The notes beneath the pieces were generated by a model that was given only the letters and a program-made list of their open reading frames with translations, was not told the origin of the DNA and did no database searches. Source: Kangiella sp. TOML190 (GTDB lineage Bacteria; Pseudomonadota; Gammaproteobacteria; Enterobacterales; Kangiellaceae). Taken from it: a stretch of DNA of 64,000 bases. The translations under genes and the position numbers were made by a program. The stretch is taken from NCBI RefSeq assembly GCF_023706045.1, contig NZ_BQYL01000001.1, forward strand, positions 1,904,001 through 1,968,000, in the 5' to 3' direction. Positions 53,165-61,579 of the stretch are shown piece after piece; positions within the stretch are counted from its first letter, which is position 1, and every line of letters begins with the position of its first letter.

Positions 53165-54520
53165 TTATTCCGAAATCAGGAACTTTTCGAGTCGATAAAG
53201 AAAACTTTTGTAGCTTAAACCCAATAACTCGGCGGCTTTTTTCTTATTGCCCTTGCTGTACTTTAAGGCTTGTTGATAAAAATCTTGTTCCATCATTGCC
53301 CAATCTACGCCTTGTTTCGGCAAAACCAAACTAGAGGTTTTACTTTGTTGTTGGTTAAGAAACTCCAAGTCGCCACGCTTAACTTTACCGCTATCACTTA
53401 ATAGCATTAAGCGTTCAATAACGTGGCTTAGTTCTCGAATGTTACCCGGCCATAAATAGTGTTCGAGCTGTTGTAATGCACCATCGGTAAACTGGATGGG
53501 GCGGCTTTGGTGATTCTTGGCATGTTTTTCGTTGAAAAAAGTAATTAAAGCGGGCAGGTCTTCAATTCGATCTTTCAAGGCGGGCATTTTGATCGGCACC
53601 ACATTCAGCCGATACCACAAGTCTTCCCTGAAGTCGCCAGCGGCAACCAATGCTTCCAATGATTTATGAGTGGCAGAAATCACTCTAACATCAATGTTAA
53701 TTGGAGAGGTTGCGCCAACTCGAGTGACGGTTTTTTCCTGTAACACTCGCAGTAATTTAGTTTGAATCGCGGGGGAGAGCTCAGCCACTTCGTCCAAAAA
53801 TAAAGTGCCGCCATCGGCCGCTTCGAAGCAACCGATTTTTCTAGCATGTGAGCCAGTAAAGGCACCTTTTTCAGCGCCAAATAATTCAGCTTCAGCTAGG
53901 CCTTCGGGAATGGCGCCACAGTTAATGACAATAAAGGGTTGCTTGGTTCGTGGCGAAAGCTGGTGTAGTGCTCGCGCTGCAAGCTCCTTACCAGTTCCGC
54001 TAGCACCGGCGATATGGATGGTTGCATTGGTTGGTGCGAGCTTTTCCACTTGGTTAAAAATGGTTTGCATCGGTTTGGAACTGCCAACCATATCTACTAG
54101 CTGTTGCCGCTCTTTTAGCTCGCTTTTTAGTTGTTGATTTTGCTGACTTAACTGTAAAGTGTCCACTGCGCGGTCGATACAAAAAAACAGCTGATCTCGA
54201 CTATAAGGCTTGGTCAGATAGTCGCTAGCTCCCGCCTTAATGGCTTCGATGGCATGCTGAATACTGCCGTAAGCAGTGGCTAAGATAAAGTAAAGCTGTG
54301 GAGCTACTTTTTGCGTTTGCTGTAGTAGCCAAAGTCCATCTTTTTCAGGTAAACGCCAATCCGATAACACTATGGAAAAATTTTCAGAAGTTATTTTTTG
54401 ATAAGCTGCTTCTGCAGACTCGACCCAATCAACAGCATAATCTCGCTGTTGTAGAATACTTTGAATAAGCTTACCTTGGGCTTCTTCATCTTCGACTACT
54501 AAAACTTTAAATGTATCCAT
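53165..54520 (-). CDS. Sigma54-dependent response regulator (NtrC family)
   Basis: The 451-aa activator has a receiver domain (phospho-acceptor Asp54 in IVLSDWRLPEKDG; Lys104 in YLTKPYS), an AAA+ sigma54-interaction domain with Walker A GASGTGKEL (172-180), the GAFTGS loop (219-224) that contacts sigma54, and Walker B LFLDEVAEL, and a C-terminal Fis-type helix-turn-helix (KKKAAELLGLSYKSFLYRLEK). The Walker A has Ala where GESGTGKE is usual. It overlaps the kinase stop by one base (TAATG) and reads toward the periplasmic-protein gene. Confidence 0.95.
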   Translation of the reverse strand: MDTFKVLVVEDEEAQGKLIQSILQQRDYAVDWVESAEAAYQKITSENFSIVLSDWRLPEKDGLWLLQQTQKVAPQLYFILATAYGSIQHAIEAIKAGASDYLTKPYSRDQLFFCIDRAVDTLQLSQQNQQLKSELKERQQLVDMVGSSKPMQTIFNQVEKLAPTNATIHIAGASGTGKELAARALHQLSPRTKQPFIVINCGAIPEGLAEAELFGAEKGAFTGSHARKIGCFEAADGGTLFLDEVAELSPAIQTKLLRVLQEKTVTRVGATSPINIDVRVISATHKSLEALVAAGDFREDLWYRLNVVPIKMPALKDRIEDLPALITFFNEKHAKNHQSRPIQFTDGALQQLEHYLWPGNIRELSHVIERLMLLSDSGKVKRGDLEFLNQQQSKTSSLVLPKQGVDWAMMEQDFYQQALKYSKGNKKKAAELLGLSYKSFLYRLEKFLISE

Positions 54521-55863
54521 TAGAGGTGTTTATCCTGTACTTTCAATTGATCTTCTGCGTTATAGGGAATTTTTATAGTTGCAATGCAACCCTGTGGTTC
54601 ATTAGTTGTAAGTTCAATATTAGCTTGATAGCGATGACGCATTAAGCGCTGCGCAATATAAAGTCCCATGCCAGTACCGTAAGTTTTATTGGTGGTATAA
54701 GGCTTAAATAGACGTTGTTTAAGTTTAGTATCGAGCCCAAGCCCTTGATCGGCAATGCTAATCAGGATGTGGCTTTTATTATGAAGGTAGCTGACGTCTA
54801 TCGGCAACGATGAGCTTTCCTCTGGCTGCTTTTGCGTCATTTGAAGCGAGGAATCGACCGCATTTTGCAGCAAAATATGCAATATCATTACCATTTCAGT
54901 TTCAACACAAGCAATTTGTATTGATTCATCACCGTTGAGAGTGAAATTGCGGTAGTCGATTTGTTCAAGGGCTTGTTCTAGCAAATGTTTCACCTTTTGA
55001 AATGATTTATCAATACCTTGTTCCATCAAGAGGGTAAAGCTTTTTAGCCAATGTTCGATTCGTTGTACTTGAACTTTAGCAACTTCGGTTAGTTGATTTC
55101 GCTGAGACTGATCATCGCCATGTTTTTCGCGGTTATCGAGTTGATCCAAGCTTAGTTGTAGAGTGTTGAGCGGGTTGCGTAAATTATGAGCGAGTCCTCG
55201 AGAAATATCGCTGAGTTCCTTAAAATGTTCTAATTCTCGTTTTTGATCTTGTTGTTGACTTAAGCTGACCAGATCGCTGGACATTTTATTGAACTGCTCG
55301 ATAGTTGCTTTGATATCATCGCCATAGTTTTTATCATTAAACTTTACTTGGGTGCCAAATTTGCCACGGCCGACAGCTTTTGCTGCTTGATTTAAAGCCA
55401 TTAGCGGTTTGGTGATGCTGTAGGTCAAAACGATAATTACGACAATGGCGAGGCTAAATAGCACAAAGGTAAGCCACAAATTTCTACTTTTAAGCTCATT
55501 AATGGTGGCTTGAACCTTGGTTCGAGGAATATCAATGGTGAATTCTTTATCAGGACTAATAACTTTAATTTCTTCATCACGTAAGTTATCGCCGAGTCGG
55601 ATCTGGATATCTTTATGGATAGGCTTAAAGATAATTTGCCCGGGCTGGCTGGATTCTGGTTCTAGTGTCAGCTTTTTGCTTTCATAGAAGGCATCTTGGT
55701 TATAAATAAAAACGCTAGCGGTTTGCTTGGAGACTTGGAAGGCCGCTTGTCCTAAGTTTTCGGAAACTTTGTCGGTGTATTGATAGTACAAGAAAGCCTG
55801 GATCACCAATAGGATGGCGAGTAGGGCGACAAATAAGCTGATGAGTTTGGTTCTAATGTTCAT
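54520..55863 (-). CDS. Sensor histidine kinase
   Basis: The 447-aa inner-membrane kinase (ATG at 55863; a TTG at 55872 is possible) has two membrane helices (about 8-28 and 130-150) framing a small periplasmic loop of about 100 residues, a HAMP linker (LNQAAKAVGRGKFG), an H-box with His226 in ISRGLAHNLRNPLNTL, and an HATPase domain (N-box LLQNAVDSS, G1 IADQGLGLD, G2 GTGMGLYIA). The residue after the phospho-His is Asn instead of the usual acidic Glu. It pairs with the sigma54 regulator that follows. Its own sigma54 promoter lies between it and the ZIP gene. Confidence 0.93.
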   Translation of the reverse strand: MNIRTKLISLFVALLAILLVIQAFLYYQYTDKVSENLGQAAFQVSKQTASVFIYNQDAFYESKKLTLEPESSQPGQIIFKPIHKDIQIRLGDNLRDEEIKVISPDKEFTIDIPRTKVQATINELKSRNLWLTFVLFSLAIVVIIVLTYSITKPLMALNQAAKAVGRGKFGTQVKFNDKNYGDDIKATIEQFNKMSSDLVSLSQQQDQKRELEHFKELSDISRGLAHNLRNPLNTLQLSLDQLDNREKHGDDQSQRNQLTEVAKVQVQRIEHWLKSFTLLMEQGIDKSFQKVKHLLEQALEQIDYRNFTLNGDESIQIACVETEMVMILHILLQNAVDSSLQMTQKQPEESSSLPIDVSYLHNKSHILISIADQGLGLDTKLKQRLFKPYTTNKTYGTGMGLYIAQRLMRHRYQANIELTTNEPQGCIATIKIPYNAEDQLKVQDKHL

Positions 55864-55917
55864 TCTGTGCAAAACAAGGGGGACTCCACAACAATGTATG
55901 TTATAGAGTTTTATTTA

Positions 55918-55933
55918 GCAAGAAGTATGCCAG
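55918..55933 (-). promoter_or_regulatory. Sigma54 (-24/-12) promoter of the kinase-regulator operon
   Basis: On the minus strand CTGGCAT-ACTTC-TTGC matches the consensus apart from T for C in GGCAC. The spacer ACTTC is identical to that of the other sigma54 promoter, and it falls between the ZIP stop and the kinase start, giving a leader of about 40 bases. Confidence 0.8.
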
Positions 55934-55934
55934 T

Positions 55935-56699
55935 TTAATGAAGTTGGTGTAAAAAGCTGATGAGTAGCAAAGCGCAAATGGCGCCGGTAACGAATAGGCT
56001 CTTGTGTTTTATCACGATCCCATGACTGTGCTTATGACTAGGATCATGCTCTAGCGCGTGAGAATGGTCGTGGTGATGGCCATCTTCATCAATATGAGGG
56101 CGGTGAATAATAACGTGCAATAAAGTGCCGGCAATCAGTGCTTGGAAATAATCGAGCCAAACGGCGTTGCTAACTTTATGTGGCTCCAAATTAACAGAAT
56201 CAAAGAAAATGCCGCTGCCAAAACCATAGCCAATCAGGGTAGCGAGAATCAGCAAAGCAAAAACGCTATAAGTTCTAAACTTTCCCCAAATCGGCTCAAC
56301 CAGCCACCAGATACTTAACCCCACCACTAAACGATGCAACACAACTGCATAGGGCACCATCGCATTATGTTGATCTTCGATAATCGCCAGTCCATCCAAG
56401 ATAGAGTGTAGCGCTAAACCTAAAATACCAAGTGCTAATGCGAGCTTGTGTGCTTTGTCGGCGGCCTTGCGAAAGCTGCTTTCAATTAAAGAAGGACCCC
56501 AAAAACCCAGCAAAGCAAAGGGTAACAGCTGCCAACCAATTTGTTGCCAAAGCGCTGGAAAAATATCCAACAACAAAATGCCACCAATAGAGATCAGCAC
56601 GAAAGAGAATAAAAAATTGTCTAAACGGCGGCTGTGTGGAAACCAGCTTAAAGCGATCGGCCCCACTAAAATGGCTAAAATGCTTAAGATCAACAGCAT
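55935..56699 (-). CDS. ZIP-family metal transporter
   Basis: The 254-aa protein has about eight membrane helices. Helix 4 carries LHSILDGLAI, matching the ZIP metal-binding HNxxDG pattern, and helix 5 the VVLHRLVVGLSIWWL equivalent. A His-rich loop (GHHHDHSHALEHDPSHKHSHG) between later helices could collect zinc or another divalent ion. Many ZIPs import Zn2+ or Fe2+ into the cytoplasm. It starts one base after the FAD dehydrogenase stop, so the two are cotranscribed. Confidence 0.82.
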   Translation of the reverse strand: MLLILSILAILVGPIALSWFPHSRRLDNFLFSFVLISIGGILLLDIFPALWQQIGWQLLPFALLGFWGPSLIESSFRKAADKAHKLALALGILGLALHSILDGLAIIEDQHNAMVPYAVVLHRLVVGLSIWWLVEPIWGKFRTYSVFALLILATLIGYGFGSGIFFDSVNLEPHKVSNAVWLDYFQALIAGTLLHVIIHRPHIDEDGHHHDHSHALEHDPSHKHSHGIVIKHKSLFVTGAICALLLISFLHQLH

Positions 56700-56700
56700 G

Positions 56701-58083
56701 TTAAAGTAGCTTCCCTGGATTCATAATCCCATTCGGATCGAAGCTGTTTTTGATCGCTTTCATTAGCGCGATTTCTGCCTCGCTGCGCGAATAACCTAGG
56801 TAAGGCTTTTTCAGTAAGCCAACGCCGTGTTCAGCAGAAATGGTACCGTCCAACTCTTGCAGCACGGCAAAGATTTTAGGACTAACTTGTTCACACTGCT
56901 TTACAAAATCGGCAGAATCAAGTTGCTCAGGCTTTAGGATATTGAGGTGTAAGTTGCCATCGCCAATATGACCAAACCAAATTACTTCAAACTCAGGATA
57001 ATCTTTGGCAACAATGGCATCGACTCGCGTTAAAAACTCGGTGATTTTTTCCGGCGTTACCGCAATATCGTTTTTATAGGGCTGGTAGTGAGCAATGGTT
57101 TCGGAAATATACTCGCGGTACTTCCACAGATCTTCAGCTTGTTGCTGACTTTGGCTAATGGCGCCGTCAAGGATATGTCCTAATTCCATATTGCGCTCAA
57201 AAATCTCAAGTGCGGTTTCTAGCTCCTTGTCCGAGACCGCATCGAACTCTAATAAGCAGTAGTAAGAACTCGGCTCAGAAACTGGTGCTGGCATTTGGTG
57301 AGCCGTCATTACCTTGTCTAAGGCTTGCTGCGAAAAGAACTCGTAAGCGGTCAGATCCAGTTGCTTTTGAAACGCTGCTAAAAGTGGCATCAAGCTTTCC
57401 AGGCTTGGAATGGCGAGTAACAAAACCGTTAAGTTTTGCGGCGGACGACACAAGCCAAGAGTCGCTTCGGTGATAATGCCTAGTGTTCCCTCACTACCAA
57501 TAAATAAATGCCGCAGATCATAACCGGTAGCGTTTTTAACTAAACCTTTATTAAGCTTTAACACTTCACCAGCGCCGGTCACTACGGTTAACCCTTGAAC
57601 CCAATTACGAGTCATACCGTATTTAATAACTTTTATACCGCCTGCGTTAGTAGCAATATTGCCACCAATCTGGCTGGAGCCACTTGATGCAAAATCAACG
57701 GGGTAATATAAGCCTTGCTCTTGGGCGAATTGCTGGATCTGCTCGGTAATGACCCCAGCTTGGCAATCAAGGCTTTTGGTGGCGGCGTTAAAGTCTAAAA
57801 TCTTGTTCATTTTATCCAAGCCCAAGACTATCTCGCCATTAGTAGCGGTCGCGCCGCCGCTTAAACCGGTACGGCCGCCAGAAGGCACTATGGCTACTTG
57901 ATTTTGCTTGGCCCACAAAACAACGGCTTGCACTTGCTCGGTAGTTTTTGGAAAAACGATAGCCAGCGGTGCAACTGGATAATAATTGGTCCAGTCTTTA
58001 CCATAGTGCTGAAGCGAATCGTGATCCGTGAGCAAACAATTGGTATCGACCAAGTTTGCCAAGCCTGATAAATTAATAGGCAC
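56701..58083 (-). CDS. FAD-binding 2-hydroxyacid dehydrogenase (GlcD/D2HGDH-like)
   Basis: The 460-aa PCMH-type flavoprotein has the FAD-binding motif VPSGGRTGLSGGA, GGNIATNAGGIKVIKYGMTRNWV, and the C-terminal oxidase-domain markers WFGHIGDGNLHLNIL (metal-binding His) and ISAEHGVGLLKKPYLG. These identify the family that oxidises D-lactate, glycolate or D-2-hydroxyglutarate with electrons passed to quinone or ETF. Which one applies is not clear. First gene of a unit with the ZIP transporter. Confidence 0.9.
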   Translation of the reverse strand: MPINLSGLANLVDTNCLLTDHDSLQHYGKDWTNYYPVAPLAIVFPKTTEQVQAVVLWAKQNQVAIVPSGGRTGLSGGATATNGEIVLGLDKMNKILDFNAATKSLDCQAGVITEQIQQFAQEQGLYYPVDFASSGSSQIGGNIATNAGGIKVIKYGMTRNWVQGLTVVTGAGEVLKLNKGLVKNATGYDLRHLFIGSEGTLGIITEATLGLCRPPQNLTVLLLAIPSLESLMPLLAAFQKQLDLTAYEFFSQQALDKVMTAHQMPAPVSEPSSYYCLLEFDAVSDKELETALEIFERNMELGHILDGAISQSQQQAEDLWKYREYISETIAHYQPYKNDIAVTPEKITEFLTRVDAIVAKDYPEFEVIWFGHIGDGNLHLNILKPEQLDSADFVKQCEQVSPKIFAVLQELDGTISAEHGVGLLKKPYLGYSRSEAEIALMKAIKNSFDPNGIMNPGKLL

Positions 58084-58269
58084 CTAAGGAATCCTGTAAA
58101 TAGCGCTGGAAATAGGGTGATATTTTGCCAGAGCGGGCGACTAAATGAAATAAAATGTTAAACCAGCAAAATAAGTGAATGGTTTGAAGCTTAATTATTA
58201 GACAGTTGCTAATGGCAAACTTATAATTAGACAAGTTAATGATGTTAAATCTTGGTTGCTGGGGGGCGC

Positions 58270-58809
58270 GTGAGTTTTTTTTCTAAAATGAAATCCTTAT
58301 GGGATAAACCATCAAATAGTTCGCTGGAATCTGGTTCCAGCCAGCCCCAAGCGCAAGAAGCCGCTTTAAGTGTTCCAATAGATGAGCGTCGTAAAAAACC
58401 TCGCTTGAATGCGGTTGCGGGCTCTAAAATATTAATTATTGACGACTCTAAGACCGTATGCAGCATGCTGGAAAAAATGCTGCAACAAAACAAGTACGTC
58501 ACCAGCTCAGCCTATTCCGCAGAAGAAGGTTTAGTTAAGGCTCAGGCAGATAGGCCTGATTTGATTTTTTTGGATATCGTTTTGCCGGAAATGGATGGCT
58601 TTGCTGCTTTGCGGGCTTTTCGGAAAAATCCAGAAACTGAAAATATTCCAATCATGATGATGAGTGGTAATGATCAAGCCACGGAAATCTTTTATGCTTC
58701 TAGGATTGGCGCCGATGATTTTTTGAAAAAGCCTTTTTCGCGCTACGAGCTTTTTTTCAGAATTGAAAAGTTGCTTGACGATGAGCGCCGTCTAGTTCGT
58801 AAACAATGA
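58270..58809 (+). CDS. Single-domain response regulator with basic N-terminal extension (PilH-like)
   Basis: The 179-aa protein has a variable basic/Ser-rich start of about 50 residues (DERRKKPRLNA), then a CheY-like receiver: ILIIDDSKTV (acidic pair), Asp102 in LIFLDIVLPEMDG, MMMSGND and FLKKPFS. No output domain follows. The layout resembles PilG/PilH proteins that control type IV pilus motors; the link is inference. A GTG at 58270 has GGGGGG just upstream; an upstream TTG (58252) and an ATG at 58288 are alternatives. Confidence 0.83.
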   Translation: MSFFSKMKSLWDKPSNSSLESGSSQPQAQEAALSVPIDERRKKPRLNAVAGSKILIIDDSKTVCSMLEKMLQQNKYVTSSAYSAEEGLVKAQADRPDLIFLDIVLPEMDGFAALRAFRKNPETENIPIMMMSGNDQATEIFYASRIGADDFLKKPFSRYELFFRIEKLLDDERRLVRKQ

Positions 58810-58841
58810 TTTCGCGAAAGCCTGATATAAATGATAGATAC

Positions 58842-58871
58842 AAAAAAGCCTTAGCAATGCTAAGGCTTTTT
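58842..58871. terminator. Bidirectional terminator between the response regulator and tRNA-Val
   Basis: AAAAGCCTTAGC, loop AAT, GCTAAGGCTTTT, with A and T runs on both sides. It can stop transcription from both the regulator and the oppositely read tRNA. Confidence 0.85.
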
Positions 58872-58895
58872 ATTGTCTAGCTGTACTAGAGAATC

Positions 58896-58971
58896 TGGTG
58901 GGTGGTACTGGGCTCGAACCAGTGACCCTCGCCTTGTAAGGGCGATGCTCTCCCAACTGAGCTAACCACCC
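58896..58971 (-). tRNA. tRNA-Val (anticodon UAC)
   Basis: A 76-base cloverleaf with encoded CCA on the minus strand. Acceptor GGGTGGT pairs with ACCACCC, and the anticodon stem TCGCC/GGCGA frames loop CTTACAA with anticodon TAC. The T loop is GTTCGAG. A valine tRNA beside gltX is a common gammaproteobacterial arrangement. Confidence 0.97.
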
Positions 58972-59025
58972 AGATAGTCACTTCTCTTATAGGATATTGT
59001 CTAACTTCCCTTGAGAACGGCGCGC

Positions 59026-59054
59026 ATTTTAAGGCGCATATTTTGTTAGGTCAA
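59026..59054 (-). promoter_or_regulatory. tRNA-Val promoter
   Basis: On the minus strand TTGACC (59049-59054), 17-base spacer, TAAAAT (59026-59031) and then GCGCGCC, a GC-rich discriminator. TAAAATGCGCGCC is identical to the tRNA-Ala promoter. Confidence 0.85.
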
Positions 59055-59116
59055 GCATTTGTTCTAAAAATATCAAAGATAATTCAACAGAAGGGCTTTA
59101 GTAATAAATAGCCCCT

Positions 59117-59125
59117 TGTTAAAAT
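59117..59125 (+). promoter_or_regulatory. Likely extended -10 promoter of gltX
   Basis: TG-T-TAAAAT, 41 bases before the gltX ATG. Same string as before accD and cvpA; followed by AGCGCC. Confidence 0.45.
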
Positions 59126-59165
59126 AGCGCCAACTTCAGCTTATGTCAGAAAAACTGGTTACATT

Positions 59166-60584
59166 ATGACGGTTAAAACACGCTTTGCACCGAGTCCTAC
59201 GGGCTATCTTCACGTTGGTGGCGCCAGAACTGCGCTTTATTGTTGGCTTTATGCAAAAAAGCAGCATGGCACTTTTGTTTTGCGGATCGAAGATACCGAT
59301 CGTGAGCGCTCTTCTGATGCGTCGGTGCAGGCAATTTTAGACGGTATGCAGTGGCTAGGACTTGAGCATGACGAAGGACCTTATTACCAAACCAAACGTT
59401 TTGAACGCTATGCGGAAGTTAAAGAGCAGTTACTAGCACAGGGCAAAGCTTATCGTTGTTATTGCTCTAAAGAGCGACTTGATGCTTTGCGTGAGCAACA
59501 AATGGTGAATAAAGACAATATTGGTTATGACGGTCACTGCCGTAATTTGTCTGAGGATGAGCAAGATGTATCCAAGCCGCACGTGATCCGTTTCAAAAAT
59601 CCGCTTGAAGGTGCTGTGGTTTTTGAGGACTTAATCAAAGGTGAAATTTCTGTTAACAATTCTGAACTTGACGATCTAATCATCGCGCGCACCGATGGCA
59701 CTCCAACGTATAATTTTACCGTGGTAGTGGATGATCTGGATATGGGTATAAGCCATGTGATCCGAGGTGATGATCATGTCAATAATACGCCGCGACAGAT
59801 CAATATGATGTCTGCTTTAAACGCTCAGACGCCGTTATTTGCGCATGTGCCGATGATTCTCGGTGATGATGGTAAGCGTTTATCCAAACGCCATGGTGCG
59901 GTTAGCGTGATGCAATATCGCGATGATGGTTACTTACCACAAGCATTATTAAATTACTTGGTGCGTTTGGGCTGGTCGCATGGCGATCAAGAAGTCTTTT
60001 CGCGTGATGAAATGGTTGAATTATTCGATATAAAAGATGTGAATCGGGCGCCATCAGCGTTTAATACCGACAAGCTCAATTGGCTTAATCAATATTACAT
60101 GAAGAATTTGCCAGCCGAAGAAGTCGCACGGCATCTGCAGTGGCATCTGAACGAGCAGGAGCTAGAGGTTTCTCATGGTGTTGACGTCAAGTTGTTAATT
60201 CCGGAAATGGCAGAAAGGGTAAAAACCCTAAAAGAATTAGCTTCGGCTATTCGTTATTTTTACCAAGATTATGATTCTTTTGATGAAAAAGCGGCTAAAA
60301 AGCATCTGCGTCCGGTAGCGCGACAACCGCTAGAGTTGGCGAAAGAAAAATTAGCAGCGACCAGCGATTGGAGTGCTGATCATTTACACAGCTTGGTTAG
60401 CCAAACCGCTGAGCAGCTTGAACTTGGCATGGGTAAAGTGGGAATGCCATTGCGCGTTGCTGTGACTGGGGCAGGCATGTCACCGGATTTAGGAGTAACT
60501 CTTGAATGGATCGGTAAAGATGCTGTGTTAAGACGAATTGATAAGGCGCTTGAGTTTATCGCACAAAGAGAAGCTAATGGCTAA
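59166..60584 (+). CDS. gltX: Glutamyl-tRNA synthetase
   Basis: GltX (472 aa) charges tRNA-Glu; the cognate tRNA-Glu(UUC) gene lies about 27 kb to the left. The class I HIGH motif is GYLHVGG (13-19), and the KMSKS motif is [11 protein letters not shown] near residue 240. A zinc-type pair is seen in YRCYCSKE with the later GHCRNLS. The anticodon-binding helical domain is complete. Divergent from tRNA-Val. Confidence 0.97.
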   Translation: MTVKTRFAPSPTGYLHVGGARTALYCWLYAKKQHGTFVLRIEDTDRERSSDASVQAILDGMQWLGLEHDEGPYYQTKRFERYAEVKEQLLAQGKAYRCYCSKERLDALREQQMVNKDNIGYDGHCRNLSEDEQDVSKPHVIRFKNPLEGAVVFEDLIKGEISVNNSELDDLIIARTDGTPTYNFTVVVDDLDMGISHVIRGDDHVNNTPRQINMMSALNAQTPLFAHVPMILGDDGKRLSKRHGAVSVMQYRDDGYLPQALLNYLVRLGWSHGDQEVFSRDEMVELFDIKDVNRAPSAFNTDKLNWLNQYYMKNLPAEEVARHLQWHLNEQELEVSHGVDVKLLIPEMAERVKTLKELASAIRYFYQDYDSFDEKAAKKHLRPVARQPLELAKEKLAATSDWSADHLHSLVSQTAEQLELGMGKVGMPLRVAVTGAGMSPDLGVTLEWIGKDAVLRRIDKALEFIAQREANG

Positions 60585-60674
60585 GTTCAATTTTTTTTAA
60601 ATCTCAAAGTAAATAAAAGCCTGCAAATGCCAAGAGGTTAACCAGTTCTGGACTTTTTAAATTTATAGAAAGAT

Positions 60675-60703
60675 AAAAGCCCTTAATTTTAAGGGCTTTT
60701 TTT
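60675..60703 (+). terminator. Terminator after gltX
   Basis: AAAAGCCCTTAA, two-base loop, TTAAGGGCTTTT, then TTT. Strong stem and T run 90 bases after gltX. Confidence 0.85.
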
Positions 60704-60750
60704 AATTTTCAATCAACTACATTTTAAATGAATATTTACTTACTCAATAC

Positions 60751-60829
60751 GTCATTCCCGCGAAAGCGGGAATCTATTGCAATGCTTGTATGATAGTTTA
60801 AGGTGGATTCCCGCTTTCGCGGGAATGAC
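60751..60829. repeat. REP/BIME-like inverted repeat pair
   Basis: Two perfectly inverted 24-bp arms (60751-60774 and 60806-60829) flank a 31-base spacer. Each arm is itself a hairpin: ATTCCCGC, the tetraloop GAAA (TTTC in the other arm), GCGGGAAT. The core GTCATTCCCGCG matches dispersed palindromes known from many proteobacterial genomes. It is in the intergenic space between gltX and the next gene. Confidence 0.88.
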
Positions 60830-60897
60830 AGAAAGGTCCAGTTTGGGTTAGTGTCTTGTGCAAATGTAGGCTTTTTTATTGTTTGACGGATAGTTAA

Positions 60898-61515
60898 TTA
60901 AAGTGATTGCACTTTAATACTGCGCACTGCTTGAATCAACTCTTTGGCGTGCGGTCCTAGTAAATCATCCACACCAGCGGTGATATTGTATTTCATATCG
61001 TTAACGTGCAACTCGGTGGCGACCACTGATTGCCAGTGCGATAACGGGAACACTTGGTAGCATTTAGAGCGACTTTTACAGCTATATTCCACATATTCAC
61101 CAGACTTATGCTCATCATCCAATGCTTTGTAGTTTTTTTGCCGATCGGTTGAGCCTGACCAATAGAGTAGGGTTTTGGAGTCTAGTTCTTTACGATTTTT
61201 AGTTTTACTAAAAGCGTGCTTGGGCGATTTAAAACCGGTTAATACAAAGTGGAAGTGTGGATTTTGAATGCTGTAGCGCACAAAACCTTTAGGCATTAGC
61301 CCTTTTTTGAGCTGCCAATGACTTGGGATCATCATGTAGTTTTTTGAGCCAATATTAACCGTCTTGTAGGTTTTTGCTGGCTTCGGCGGCGGTGCTACCA
61401 CGACCGGTTTTTCTTCAACTACTGGCGCAGATTTACAAGAAATTAACAAAATTAAAGAGGATGTTACTAGCCCCAGAGCTTTTAGTAGCCCCTTAATGTT
61501 TAAACGGTTACTCAT
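60898..61515 (-). CDS. Hypothetical lipoprotein
   Basis: I do not recognise the family. The 205-aa product has lipobox LISC (Cys27), a Pro/Val-rich tether (APVVEEKPVVVAPPPKP), and a mature domain with two cysteines in VEYSCKSRSKCYQVF that could form a disulfide. SIQNPHFHFVLTGFKSP and VVATELHVNDMKYNITAGVDDL look like beta-strands. It follows the cyanophycinase-like gene by 64 bases on the same strand, so they may share a transcript. Confidence 0.65.
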   Translation of the reverse strand: MSNRLNIKGLLKALGLVTSSLILLISCKSAPVVEEKPVVVAPPPKPAKTYKTVNIGSKNYMMIPSHWQLKKGLMPKGFVRYSIQNPHFHFVLTGFKSPKHAFSKTKNRKELDSKTLLYWSGSTDRQKNYKALDDEHKSGEYVEYSCKSRSKCYQVFPLSHWQSVVATELHVNDMKYNITAGVDDLLGPHAKELIQAVRSIKVQSL

Positions 61516-61579
61516 AGTTTTCTCACTTAAAAAAGTTTAACGGTTATATTTGTTGGATTATCTTTTATAACATTAGGTG

